The notes under the pieces are model-generated. The model was not told the DNA's origin. It saw nothing but the letters and a program-made list of their open reading frames with translations, and ran no database searches. The position numbers were made by a program, and so were the translations under genes. A stretch of 40,412 nucleotides of DNA from the NCBI GenBank assembly GCA_937873385.1, contig CALMYC010000175.1:1-40412 (forward strand). The letters are read 5' to 3'. Shown piece by piece: positions 1 to 7,438 of the stretch (position 1 is the stretch's first letter; every line of letters starts with the position of its first letter). This DNA is from an uncultured Flavobacteriales bacterium (GTDB lineage Bacteria > Bacteroidota > Bacteroidia > Flavobacteriales_F > PHOS-HE28).

Positions 1-59
1 GGATGCCCTTCACTTCCGCGGAGATCAGGGCTGGCGCGCTAAACCTGTTGACGTCATGA
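1..59 (+). CDS. korA: 2-oxoacid:acceptor oxidoreductase subunit alpha, C-terminal tail (partial)
   Basis: Only the last 18 codons are in the window. The frame starting at position 3 reads [18 protein letters not shown] and ends at TGA 57–59. A 'PFTSAEI'-type ending is usual for the alpha subunit of 2-oxoacid:ferredoxin oxidoreductases, which carries the substrate and CoA domains. The stop overlaps the ATG of the beta-subunit gene by four bases (ATGA), as expected for a translationally coupled korAB operon. The assignment rests on this short tail plus the neighbour, so it is good but not certain. Confidence 0.6.
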   Translation, partial: MPFTSAEIRAGALNLLTS

Positions 60-1204
60 GCGAGATGAACATTCCCGCGATCCCGGCGCAGGGCCGGAAT
101 GACAAGCCGGATTATTCGAGCGACCAGCAAGTGCGCTGGTGCCCCGGCTGCGGCGACTATTCCATCCTGAAGCAGATGGAGAACGTGTTGGTGCAGCACG
201 GGCGGCCCAAGGAGGAGATCGTCTTCATCAGCGGCATCGGCTGCTCGTCACGTTTCCCCTACTATCTCGACACCTATGGCATGCACAGCATCCACGGTCG
301 CGCCCCGGCGATCGCCAGCGGCCTGCGCTTCTTCTCGTCGCCGACGATCTCATAGGCCTGGTTGGCGGCGGTGAATTGTTCCTTCGCCTTCGGATCATTG
401 GGGTTCTGATCCGGGTGATATTTCTTGGCCAGTGTGCAACCGGACCTCAGCGTGTGGCTGATCACCGGCGACGGCGATGCACTCAGCATCGGCGGCAACC
501 ACCTCATCCACCTGCTGCGCCGCAACGTGGACCTCAACGTACTGCTCTTCAACAACGAGATCTACGGCCTCACCAAGGGGCAATACTCACCCACTTCGCC
601 CGAGGGTGCCATCACGCGCAGCACGCCGATGGGCAGCACGGACCATCCCTTCAATCCGCTCGCCCTTTGCATTGGGGCCGATGCCACGTTCATTGCCCGC
701 AGCATGGACCGCGATCCCAAGCACCTGCGCGAAATGCTCCTGCGCGCCGATGCGCACCGCGGCACCAGCATGCTGGAGATCTACCAGAACTGCAACGTGT
801 TCAACGACGGCGCCTTCGAGATCTTCACCGAGAAGGCCAGCAAGGCATTGCACACCGTCTTCGTGGAGCACGGCAAGCCCCTCCTATATGCCAACGGCAC
901 CAAGGGCATCAAGCTGGACGGCCTGACGCCCGTGGCCGTGGACCTCACCGACGGCAAGCACTCCGTGGACGACGTGTGGGTGCATGATGAGCGCGATCCC
1001 TTCAAGGCCAGCATCCTCGTGCGGCTCTTCGACGACCCGCATCACGAAGGCGCATTGCCCCGGCCTTTCGGCGTCTTCTACGTGAACGACCGCCACACGC
1101 ACGAAACAAAGATGAACGCGCAGGTGGCACTGGCCAGGCAGAAGAAGGGCGATGGCGACCTGGATGCGCTGCTGCGCGGGGAGAACGTGTGGACGATAGC
1201 GTGA
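56..1204 (+). pseudogene. korB: 2-oxoacid:ferredoxin oxidoreductase subunit beta, interrupted by a ~105 bp foreign segment
   Basis: This is the thiamine-diphosphate and Fe-S subunit of a pyruvate/2-oxoglutarate:ferredoxin oxidoreductase, which oxidatively decarboxylates 2-oxoacids to acyl-CoA. The first part (56–325) carries the CPGCGDY and [11 protein letters not shown] motifs and ends in [11 protein letters not shown]. The second part (from about 431) resumes at QPDLSVWL and carries the thiamine-diphosphate motif [14 protein letters not shown] followed by [16 protein letters not shown]. Between them lies about 105 bp that does not belong to this family. It introduces an in-frame TAG at 353–355 and two further stops. 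Both halves are in the same frame, so the inserted length is a multiple of three. As written the gene cannot make a full protein. In the real genome it may be intact, because this could be an assembly chimera. The start at 56 fits the ATGA overlap with korA. Confidence 0.85.
326..430 (-). other. Fragment of a DnaJ J-domain coding sequence embedded in korB
   Basis: Read on the - strand this segment encodes about 35 residues: [19 protein letters not shown], then [16 protein letters not shown]. This is the second half of a J-domain, with the HPD tripeptide, the loop and helices III–IV. The wording ([13 protein letters not shown]) resembles alphaproteobacterial DnaJ-like proteins more than Bacteroidota ones; that is recollection, not a search. 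It has no start, no stop and no J-domain N-terminus, so it is not a gene. Its edges are set by where KorB homology stops and resumes and are good to a few bases. Confidence 0.75.
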
Positions 1205-1240
1205 GGTTGCTGTGCGGCACCGTGAGGAACAGCATGTTCA

Positions 1241-1270
1241 CGATCCCCCACCTTTTCAGGCGGGGGATCG
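1241..1270 (+). terminator. Hairpin downstream of korB
   Basis: A perfect 9 bp stem (CGATCCCCC 1241–1249 with GGGGGATCG 1262–1270) encloses a 12-base loop, 37 bases after the korB stop. Only a weak pyrimidine stretch (TTCTC) follows, so it may be a factor-independent terminator of modest strength. It also lies at the 3' side of the convergent outer-membrane protein gene ending at 1466. Confidence 0.5.
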
Positions 1271-1465
1271 TTCTCAGGTGCCGAAGTGGATCAGTGCCCC
1301 AACCAAGGGCTGCCTCCCTTGAATGCAATTCTTGATGGCACGGTCACCGGTTCGTGCACAAGACCGGTGCTGTTGCGGTGAAGTGCATTGTGCTGTTTCT
1401 TCATTTGTTTACCGGTGCATTTCCACCATTCGTCCGGTGTTGGCACCCCGGTGTGTTGCACAGCA

Positions 1466-2314
1466 TCAGAACGCCACGCCGAACGTGATGCCCGTGCTCA
1501 GGGCGATCGGAAAGGAGCTGCTGCCGACCAGGACGCCGAACGAATTGTTACTGCCTGAGTTCTTGTCCACCGCATCTTTGGTGCGGGTCCAATGCGTTCC
1601 AAAGCCAAGCCCGAAGAAGGTGTCCACCGTGACACCGCCGCCCAGCAGGTGTTGCTTGCCGAAGACCATGTTGAAGGCGAAGTCGCCGCTTTTCACCGGG
1701 TCCTGATTGAGCATGGCAGATCCGTTCAGGCCGGTCGACTTCATGGTGTAGCTGGAGTAGATCAACTCAGGCTTTACATATCCGCCTTGCAACAGGGCAT
1801 TGAGCCGCATGCCATGGGATACGATCGCGGGCCGGTTAATGAACTTCAAGCCGGCCTTCAGCATGATACCGGAGTATTTGGCATCACCTTGCTTGGCGAT
1901 GCCCACCCCGATGAAGCCCACCTTGGCCTCCACGTTCATCCAGGGCCTGAGCACTTGTTCATAACCAAGTACCAAATGGTTCACCACCGGGGAGAGGATA
2001 TCCACCTTGACCACGTGCTTCCGCTTGGCTACCTGAGGCGGTATCTTGGCATCCATCGGTTCAAGGGCGAACTTGATCATCTCCCCGGAATACAGCGTTA
2101 TTCGGGCGATCTCAGATTTAGCCACGGAGCGGCGGAGGGTTTCACCAACCTGGCGGTAGATGATGGCGTCCGGCCCGACCTCGTCCAGTTGTACGGCCAT
2201 GCTATGACCATCCCTGAAGTACAGGGTGTCCGCCACGGAGGTTTTCTGTGCGGAGGAACAATTCACCAGCACGAACATGCCGATGACGATGCCAAGGTGC
2301 TTGAGGGTTTTCAT
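1466..2314 (-). CDS. Hypothetical outer-membrane protein with signal peptide
   Basis: 282 aa. The N-terminus MKTLKHLGIVIGMFVLVNCSSAQ is a signal peptide ending in SAQ, a common Bacteroidota cleavage context. LVNC is a poor lipobox, so lipidation is unlikely but possible. Residues 27–80 resemble a small domain (DTLYFRDGHSMAVQLDEVG) seen at the start of Bacteroidota proteins that read 'the X required for Y'. The rest alternates polar and hydrophobic residues with many glycines and ends in ITFGVAF, suggesting a small outer-membrane beta-barrel. The frame is open further upstream to 2599, but the start at 2314 gives the signal peptide and avoids overlap with the divergent HTH gene. No precise family was recognised. 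Confidence 0.65.
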   Translation of the reverse strand: MKTLKHLGIVIGMFVLVNCSSAQKTSVADTLYFRDGHSMAVQLDEVGPDAIIYRQVGETLRRSVAKSEIARITLYSGEMIKFALEPMDAKIPPQVAKRKHVVKVDILSPVVNHLVLGYEQVLRPWMNVEAKVGFIGVGIAKQGDAKYSGIMLKAGLKFINRPAIVSHGMRLNALLQGGYVKPELIYSSYTMKSTGLNGSAMLNQDPVKSGDFAFNMVFGKQHLLGGGVTVDTFFGLGFGTHWTRTKDAVDKNSGSNNSFGVLVGSSSFPIALSTGITFGVAF

Positions 2315-2536
2315 GGTACTGTGTTTTGTAGGGGCAAAGCAACCCCCACGGGAAGGCGGGGTGTTGGCGCGGCATGCGCCGTACAGGCGGGTGATCGGCG
2401 GAAGTCCTTGGCGCGCCCCCCGAAAATACCGGAGATCCGGCGGCCCTTGCGGATGGGAGGGGCCATCCCCGAACGATCCGTGAAATCCCGTAGGAAAAGA
2501 TGTGCAGATCACGGGATTCCGCCGATCTTCGTATCC

Positions 2537-3526
2537 ATGAATGCCGCCGAACTTCAGCAGGTCCTGTTCAAGCGGATCAAGGAAAACTTGCCTCCCCACC
2601 TGTCACTGGCGGAGGAATTGGCTTCATTGCTGGGCGTAAGTGCCGACAGTGCCTACCGGCGCATCCGGGGCGAAAAGCCGTTGGACATCGGTGAACTGGC
2701 GGCGGTCAGCCGCAAATTCCGGTTGTCCGTGGATGGCCTGATCGGCCAACATGCGGGTGGTTTCCTCTTCCAAGGGCCGTTCGTGGACGGTAAGGAGTTC
2801 ACCTTCACCGCATGGCTGGACTCCTTGCACCGGCACTTGGCGGAAGCTGCGGACGGCAGGGACACGACATTCATCTTCCAGAGCAAGGACATTCCCTTGT
2901 TCCACCACTTTTCCTCTCCCGAACTGGCCCATTTCAAATTCTTCTTCTGGCGCAAGACCATTCTTCAAGAGGACGGCCCGGACCTCCTGGCCTTGGACCT
3001 TTCCATTCGGGATGAAGCATTGCTGGCACTTGGCAGGAAGACCTACCTCACCTATTGCCGGATGCCAAGCGTTGAGATCTGGAACGCGGAAGGCATGAGC
3101 AGCACCCTGAGGCAGATCAGCTATTACCGCGCTACCGGTGTGTTCAGGAAGGAGGAGGATGCGCAGGTCCTGTTCGACCAGTGCCTGAAGTTGCTTGACC
3201 ACCTGGAACGGCAGGCCGAGCATGGCGTGAAATTCCTGCCGGGCGACCGTCCGGAAGAAGGAACGGCGCGATACCAGCTCTGCCATAACGAGGTGTTGCT
3301 CGGGGACAATGCGATCTACATCGACAACGGCCGCAGGCGCATTGTTTTCCTGAACCACACCGGAGTGAACTTTCTCGGCACCACCGATGAGCGGTTCGTG
3401 GATCACACCAAGCGCTCATTGGACAACATCATGAGGCGTTCCACACCGATCAGCGGGAGCGGGGAAAAGGAACGCAAGCGCTTCTTCAATGCGCTGCGTG
3501 CGGACATTGATGGTCGCAGGCGATAG
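2537..3526 (+). CDS. Helix-turn-helix transcriptional regulator (Bacteroidota-type)
   Basis: 329 aa starting MNAAELQQVLFKRIKENLPPH. Residues 20–60 (LAEELASLLGVSADSAYRRI, then RGEKPLDIGELAAVSRKFRL) form an XRE/lambda-repressor-like helix-turn-helix. The remaining 260 residues have no motif I recognise beyond a conserved-looking FHHFSSPELAHFKFFFWRKTIL block. Proteins of this layout are common in Bacteroidota and are of unknown regulon. The frame is open far upstream (to 1592), but that part is antisense to the outer-membrane protein gene. The ATG at 2537 is preferred because the helix-turn-helix begins soon after. It is divergent from the 2314 gene with a 222 bp spacer, so it may control that neighbour (inference). 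Confidence 0.7.
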   Translation: MNAAELQQVLFKRIKENLPPHLSLAEELASLLGVSADSAYRRIRGEKPLDIGELAAVSRKFRLSVDGLIGQHAGGFLFQGPFVDGKEFTFTAWLDSLHRHLAEAADGRDTTFIFQSKDIPLFHHFSSPELAHFKFFFWRKTILQEDGPDLLALDLSIRDEALLALGRKTYLTYCRMPSVEIWNAEGMSSTLRQISYYRATGVFRKEEDAQVLFDQCLKLLDHLERQAEHGVKFLPGDRPEEGTARYQLCHNEVLLGDNAIYIDNGRRRIVFLNHTGVNFLGTTDERFVDHTKRSLDNIMRRSTPISGSGEKERKRFFNALRADIDGRRR

Positions 3527-3534
3527 GGGGAGAC

Positions 3535-4335
3535 CTACTTCCGCAATCTTTCCGGGATCATGCACACCGGTATCGCCTTCCACTTGTGCGCGTTCGCCGC
3601 ATGCAGCCGGTCGTAGATGGCCAGCACCTCACGTTGCCTTGAACTGAGCTCATCATTCTTGGCGACATCGACGCCATCACGCAGCGCCATCGCCCATTCC
3701 AATTCCGGATAGCTGGCGCCGAGCTGGTCCTCATCGCTGCGGTCGTCGCCGAAGAGGCCGTCGGTTGGCTTGGCTTGTTGGATGCTTTCGACCACACCGA
3801 GCGCTTTCGCCAACGCAAACACTTCGCTCTTCGTCAGGTCCGCGATGGGTGAGAGGTCCACGCCGCCATCGCCGTACTTGGTGTAGAAGCCGACGCCGAA
3901 GTCCTCCACCTTGTTGCCGGTGCCGGCCACCAGCATGCGGCGGAGCCCCGCGAAGTAGTAGAGCGTGGTCATGCGCAGGCGGGCGCGGCTGTTGGCCAGT
4001 GCGAGGTGCAGTGCAGCAGTGGCTTCTTGCTGCGGAAGGACCTTCACCATCGTGTCAAAGACCGGCGTAAGGTCCACGCGTTCCCCTTCCACGTCCGGGT
4101 GGCTCTCGCGCAGCCCTGTGATGTGCTCCCGTGCCCGGTCCACCTGGGCCGTGGCTTGATGGATGGGCATTTCCACGCAGAGCACCGGCAGGCCTGTCCG
4201 TGCACAAAGCGTGCTGGTAACGGCGCTGTCGATGCCTCCGCTGATGCCCACCACGAAGCCTTGCTGCCTGTTCAATTGGCAGTATTCGTGCAGCCAAGCC
4301 GTGATGTGATCGATGGTTCCCGCAGCGTTCAGCAT
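3535..4335 (-). CDS. nadE: NAD+ synthase (ammonia-dependent type)
   Basis: 266 aa. The enzyme amidates nicotinic acid adenine dinucleotide to NAD+ using ATP, the last step of NAD synthesis. The PP-loop SGGIDS lies at residues 32–37. Other family blocks are GTGNKVEDFGVGFYTKYGDGG and DLSPIADLTKSEVFALA, followed by the PTDGLFGDDRSDEDQLGASY segment. It lacks the glutaminase domain of long NadE, so ammonia is the likely nitrogen donor. The ATG at 4335 places the PP-loop where short NadE proteins have it; the frame is open to 4395 but those codons fall in a terminator hairpin. nadE beside gldB and gldC is a familiar flavobacterial arrangement. It converges with the HTH gene with an 8-base gap. Confidence 0.93.
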   Translation of the reverse strand: MLNAAGTIDHITAWLHEYCQLNRQQGFVVGISGGIDSAVTSTLCARTGLPVLCVEMPIHQATAQVDRAREHITGLRESHPDVEGERVDLTPVFDTMVKVLPQQEATAALHLALANSRARLRMTTLYYFAGLRRMLVAGTGNKVEDFGVGFYTKYGDGGVDLSPIADLTKSEVFALAKALGVVESIQQAKPTDGLFGDDRSDEDQLGASYPELEWAMALRDGVDVAKNDELSSRQREVLAIYDRLHAANAHKWKAIPVCMIPERLRK

Positions 4336-4347
4336 GGTGCAAAGGAA

Positions 4348-4381
4348 AGCCCCGCGCCTTTCCCAAAATGGACGCGGGGCT
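4348..4381 (-). terminator. Rho-independent terminator of the porin-like gene
   Basis: A 9 bp GC-rich stem (AGCCCCGCG 4348–4356 with CGCGGGGCT 4373–4381) has a 16-base loop. Read on the - strand it follows the porin-like gene that ends at 4428 and is followed by TTTCCTTT, so it points in that direction. It ends 12 bases before the nadE start, implying that nadE has its own promoter or relies on readthrough. Confidence 0.65.
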
Positions 4382-4427
4382 GTTGAGGAACGCAAGGTCA
4401 GAAGAACACGCCCAGCGAAAGCTCTAC

Positions 4428-5069
4428 TTAGTTCTGCTTGGCCTTCAACTCCTTGTCTCCCACCTTGATGTCCTTGTTGATGTTGGTGAACCCATTGTTG
4501 TAGGTAACCCCCACCATGGCCGAGGTGTTTCCGCTGAAGTTGAACTCCAAGCCCCCGCCCACGATCAGCGAAGCCTTGAACAGTTGGGTGTTGTCCATGA
4601 TGTTCTCGCCGGTGGTCCTGGTAACCTTCTTGGCCACGGGATCATAGGTGTCGAAATCGGATTTGGCGCTGATGTTGAATGCCGTGCCGAACCCGATTTG
4701 CCCGTAATAGGTCATGTACCCGATCTCGTTGGTCTTCAGTTTCAACGTGATCGGCAGCTCAATGTACTGGTACTTTGATTCCGTCGAGAGGTTCTGGTCG
4801 CCGGCCGGAAAGGTGGTCTTCCCACCCACGTTGTTCAGGAAGAGCCCGGTGGCAAAGGCGTAGTTCTGGTTGCTGCCCAGCATGAAGTCGCCCATCAGGC
4901 CGAAGGTGTAGCCGAAACGGGTGCCGTCGTTCTTCAGTTCCTTCGTGTCCGGATGGATGAAGCCCAGGTTGGGTGCTACTTTGATGCCGAAGCGCACGGA
5001 TTTTTCCTGCGCATGGACAGTGGTGGCGGTGATCGCCAGCAAGCAGACAATGGCGGGGACCTTCTTCAT
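4428..5069 (-). CDS. Porin-family outer-membrane beta-barrel protein
   Basis: 213 aa. The signal peptide MKKVPAIVCLLAITATTVHA is followed by QEKSVRFGIKVAPNLGFI, the typical opening of the Bacteroidota 'outer membrane beta-barrel / PorT-like' family: a small 8-strand barrel starting with 'G.K.G.N'. Alternating strands with aromatic girdle residues continue through YQYIELPITLKLKTNEIGYM to GVTYNNGFTNI near the C-terminus. Function cannot be told from sequence. The start at 5069 gives a clean signal peptide and lies 27 bases downstream of a good -7 element. A hairpin terminator follows. Confidence 0.75.
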   Translation of the reverse strand: MKKVPAIVCLLAITATTVHAQEKSVRFGIKVAPNLGFIHPDTKELKNDGTRFGYTFGLMGDFMLGSNQNYAFATGLFLNNVGGKTTFPAGDQNLSTESKYQYIELPITLKLKTNEIGYMTYYGQIGFGTAFNISAKSDFDTYDPVAKKVTRTTGENIMDNTQLFKASLIVGGGLEFNFSGNTSAMVGVTYNNGFTNINKDIKVGDKELKAKQN

Positions 5070-5076
5070 AGGTTTG
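5069..5076 (+). promoter_or_regulatory. Bacteroidota -7 promoter element for gldB
   Basis: TAGGTTTG matches the TAnnTTTG -7 consensus of Bacteroidota sigma-A promoters and lies 12–15 bases before the gldB start. No clear -33 TTG was found. It overlaps the start codon of the divergent porin-like gene, so the two transcription units share a very short control region. Confidence 0.5.
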
Positions 5077-5088
5077 CAGTCTTTTTGA

Positions 5089-6129
5089 ATGATGGCCAAA
5101 GTTAATGGTGGTTCCGGGTACGCAAGCAGTACCCTCTTGTTGCCCTTGCTTTTGTTCCTGGCGGCATGCGGCGGCCAAGGACCGGCGCACGAGGCCGTGA
5201 AGCCGGTGGCGGTGCATTTGAAGATCGAGCGCTTGGACAGGGACCTGTTCCAGGCCGTGGACGATACTGCGGGCAATTACAACCTGAGGCTCCAGGCGAA
5301 ATACGGGGACTTCTACAAACTCTATGTGGAGCGCGTGCTCCAAGCCGCCGCCTTCAGCGATCCACGGCTGCCCATGGCGTTGAACCGCTTTGTGCACGAC
5401 CCGGACTGGAGCAAGGTGCAGCAGCTCGTGGACAGTGTTCTGGGCGACATGTCGGAACAAGAGGCGGGGTTCAATGAAGCGTTCGGCAAGCTGAAGGCAT
5501 TCTTTCCGGATAGCTTGGTGCCGCGGATCATCGCATACAATTCCGGCTTCAACTACGGTGTGCTGCCCACCGACAGTGTGCTGGGTTTTGGCGTGGAATG
5601 GTTCGTGGGCAAGGACAGTCCGGTGGTGCAGTACCTCTCCCCGGAAATGTTCCCCCAGTACCGCAAGGAGCGGATGCGCCCGGAGATGTTGGTGCCCAGC
5701 GTGGTGAAAGGTTGGCTGCAGGTGCATTACACCCGCGATGTGCGTGGTGAAGACTTGCTCACGAACCTGGTGGTCATCGGCAAAGTGATGGCGCTGTTGG
5801 ATGCATTATTGCCGGAAACCGATGCCAGCCTCAAGTTCGCCTTCACCCCCAAGCAACTGAAGTGGTGTGAGGACAGTGAATTCAACGCCTGGCGGGAGAT
5901 CGTGGGCAAGGAACTGCTCTATTCCAAGGACCCCAAGGAGATCGACCGCTTCATGAACGATGGTCCATTCACGCCGGGTTTCCCGCGCGAAAGTCCCGGC
6001 CATTTGGGTGAGTGGATCGGATACCGGATGGTGGACAGCTACATGCGGGCGCACCCGAAGACCACCTTTGCGGATCTTTTCGCCATGCACGACCCGCAAG
6101 CCATTTTGAAGACGTACAAACCCCGGTGA
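5089..6129 (+). CDS. gldB: Gliding motility lipoprotein GldB
   Basis: 346 aa. The N-terminal signal has a lipobox LAAC with the acylated cysteine at residue 27. The body matches the GldB pattern: an early LKIERLDRDLF motif, a central YNSGFNYG, then GVEWFVGKDSPVVQYL and FPQYRKERM, and the ending WIGYRMVDSYM...ILKTYKP. GldB is a lipoprotein needed for flavobacterial gliding and, together with other Gld proteins, for T9SS function. It is followed by gldC and sits next to nadE, as in other flavobacteria. Starts at 5089 and 5092 are both possible (ATGATG). Confidence 0.9.
   Translation: MMAKVNGGSGYASSTLLLPLLLFLAACGGQGPAHEAVKPVAVHLKIERLDRDLFQAVDDTAGNYNLRLQAKYGDFYKLYVERVLQAAAFSDPRLPMALNRFVHDPDWSKVQQLVDSVLGDMSEQEAGFNEAFGKLKAFFPDSLVPRIIAYNSGFNYGVLPTDSVLGFGVEWFVGKDSPVVQYLSPEMFPQYRKERMRPEMLVPSVVKGWLQVHYTRDVRGEDLLTNLVVIGKVMALLDALLPETDASLKFAFTPKQLKWCEDSEFNAWREIVGKELLYSKDPKEIDRFMNDGPFTPGFPRESPGHLGEWIGYRMVDSYMRAHPKTTFADLFAMHDPQAILKTYKPR
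5097..5125 (-). promoter_or_regulatory. Promoter of the porin-like gene
   Basis: On the - strand, TAACTTTG (5097–5104) is a perfect TAnnTTTG -7 element. A TTG (5123–5125) lies 18 bases upstream as the -33 element. The expected transcription start falls about 20 bases before the ATG at 5069. The whole promoter sits inside the beginning of gldB. Confidence 0.55.
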
Positions 6130-6227
6130 GAATTTGGACACATGAAAGCTGAAAAATGAACGCTGAAGAAGCGACGCTCATACAATCCCAGTTCATTTTG
6201 CAGCGGTGGTTCCGCCAACTGAACACC

Positions 6228-6290
6228 ACTCACCACTCACCACTCACCACTCACCAATCACCAATCACCAATCACCAATCACTGCTCACT
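6228..6290 (+). repeat. Heptanucleotide tandem repeat directly before gldC
   Basis: Nine consecutive 7-base units: ACTCACC four times, AATCACC three times, then AATCACT and GCTCACT. The array stops 4 bases before the gldC ATG, so no Shine-Dalgarno sequence is present. Just upstream (6141–6172) is a different AT-richer stretch with GAAAGCTGAAAAATGAA-type wording that is also often repetitive in Bacteroidota intergenic DNA. Confidence 0.9.
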
Positions 6291-6294
6291 CTAA

Positions 6295-6624
6295 ATGAAA
6301 GAATCCGACATCACCATCCGCGTCCACCTCGATGAAAACCATGTTCCGGAGAACATTGAATGGAAAGCCGAGGGTGACAACCAGGGTGTGGGCAAGGCCA
6401 TGCTGCTGAGTTTCTGGGATGCGCGCGACCTGAACACATTGCGCATTGACCTTTGGACGAAGGAAATGACCACCGAGGAGATGAAGGCCTTCTTCCACCA
6501 GAACATCCTGACGCTGGCCGACACCTTTGAGCGTGCCACCAACGAGGAAAAGATGGCCGCCCAAATGCGCGACTTTGCGGCCTACTTTGCCGAGCACATG
6601 CTGCCGGAATTGAAAAAGAAGTAG
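6295..6624 (+). CDS. gldC: Gliding motility protein GldC
   Basis: 109 aa, the usual GldC length. Characteristic segments are SDITIRVHLDENHVPENIEW, LRIDLWTKEMTTEEMKAFFH and LADTFERATNEEKMAAQMRD, ending AAYFAEHMLPELKKK. GldC is a small soluble protein with a homologue in Flavobacterium johnsoniae encoded next to gldB; its loss there impairs but does not abolish gliding. The two genes are separated here by 165 bases containing a heptamer array, so co-transcription is likely but not proven. Confidence 0.93.
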   Translation: MKESDITIRVHLDENHVPENIEWKAEGDNQGVGKAMLLSFWDARDLNTLRIDLWTKEMTTEEMKAFFHQNILTLADTFERATNEEKMAAQMRDFAAYFAEHMLPELKKK

Positions 6625-6698
6625 TTTTTCCGTTCACAGTTGCCCGTTGTCCGTGGTCAGGGCGGTATCACCATCAGCCGGCAACGAACATCTACGAA

Positions 6699-7319
6699 CT
6701 AAAGGCCCCAGCGCGAATTCACGTCGGCGATGAAGCCGAGCACCTCCTCCCGGCCTTGTCCGGTTTCAGCTGAGGTGATGATGAGGTGCGGCAGTGTTTC
6801 CCAGGTTTTCTTCAAGGTCCGCTTGTAGAACGCCACGTTGCTCACAATTGCAGGTTGTTTCAGCTTGTCGGCCTTGGTGAACACAATGACGAACGGGATG
6901 CCTTCCGTGCCCAGCCATTGGATCATGTCCAGGTCGTTCTGCTGCGGGTCCAACCGCACGTCCACCAGCAACAACACGCATTGCAGGTTTTCGCGTTCGC
7001 GCAAATAGGTTTGGATCATGGCCTGCCATGCGGCGCGTTCGGTCTTGCTGGTCTTGGCGAATCCATAGCCGGGAAGGTCCGCAAGCATCCAGGCCACGCC
7101 CTTGTTCTTGTTCGGCTCAACCCGGAAATGCTCCACGTTGCGCGTGCGGCCCGGGGTATTGCTTACCCGCGCCAAACGGTGAATGCCCACCAGCATGTTC
7201 ACCAGCGAGCTTTTGCCCACGTTGCTGCGCCCGATGAAGGCGTATTCCGGCAGTGTGGGTTTCGGCCAGTGCTTCGCCTCGCGGCCACTGCCGAGATGTT
7301 CGGCCTTGAGGTTTTCCAT
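6699..7319 (-). CDS. engB: Ribosome biogenesis GTPase EngB (YihA/YsxC)
   Basis: 206 aa, normal for the family. The GTPase motifs are in order: G1 GRSNVGKSS (residues 30–38), G2 region NTPGRTRN, G3 DLPGYG, G4 TKADK and G5 SAETGQG. EngB is required for assembly of the large ribosomal subunit. The start MENLKAEHLG gives the usual distance to G1. It is flanked on both sides by copies of a short CAGTTGTCCGTTGT-like intergenic repeat. Its 5' neighbour on the same strand is an alpha/beta hydrolase gene 119 bases away. Confidence 0.95.
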   Translation of the reverse strand: MENLKAEHLGSGREAKHWPKPTLPEYAFIGRSNVGKSSLVNMLVGIHRLARVSNTPGRTRNVEHFRVEPNKNKGVAWMLADLPGYGFAKTSKTERAAWQAMIQTYLRERENLQCVLLLVDVRLDPQQNDLDMIQWLGTEGIPFVIVFTKADKLKQPAIVSNVAFYKRTLKKTWETLPHLIITSAETGQGREEVLGFIADVNSRWGL

Positions 7320-7325
7320 TTTGGG

Positions 7326-7423
7326 CAGTTGTCCGTTGTTCGTTCCCGGTTGTCAGGAACACACCGCAGGTAGGTATGGCGCGCCGGTCGCGGCAAAGCC
7401 TGACAATCGGCAACAGACAACTG
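7326..7423. repeat. Imperfect inverted repeat between engB and the hydrolase gene
   Basis: The left arm 7326–7357 (starts CAGTTGTCC, ends GTTGTCAGG) is answered by the right arm 7399–7423 (starts CCTGACAA, ends ACAACTG). About 41 bases lie between the arms. The pairing is imperfect in the middle. A further copy in the orientation of the left arm lies at 6637–6660, on the other side of engB. It looks like a small palindromic intergenic repeat. Confidence 0.6.
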
Positions 7424-7438
7424 AACACGTTCCCTCCA

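Noticed and set aside
139-987. Long + strand frame across the korB interruption that could look like an intact gene
   Set aside because: It is out of frame with all KorB motifs and its translation is Arg/His/Pro-rich low-complexity sequence. It is a frame shadow, not a replacement coding path.
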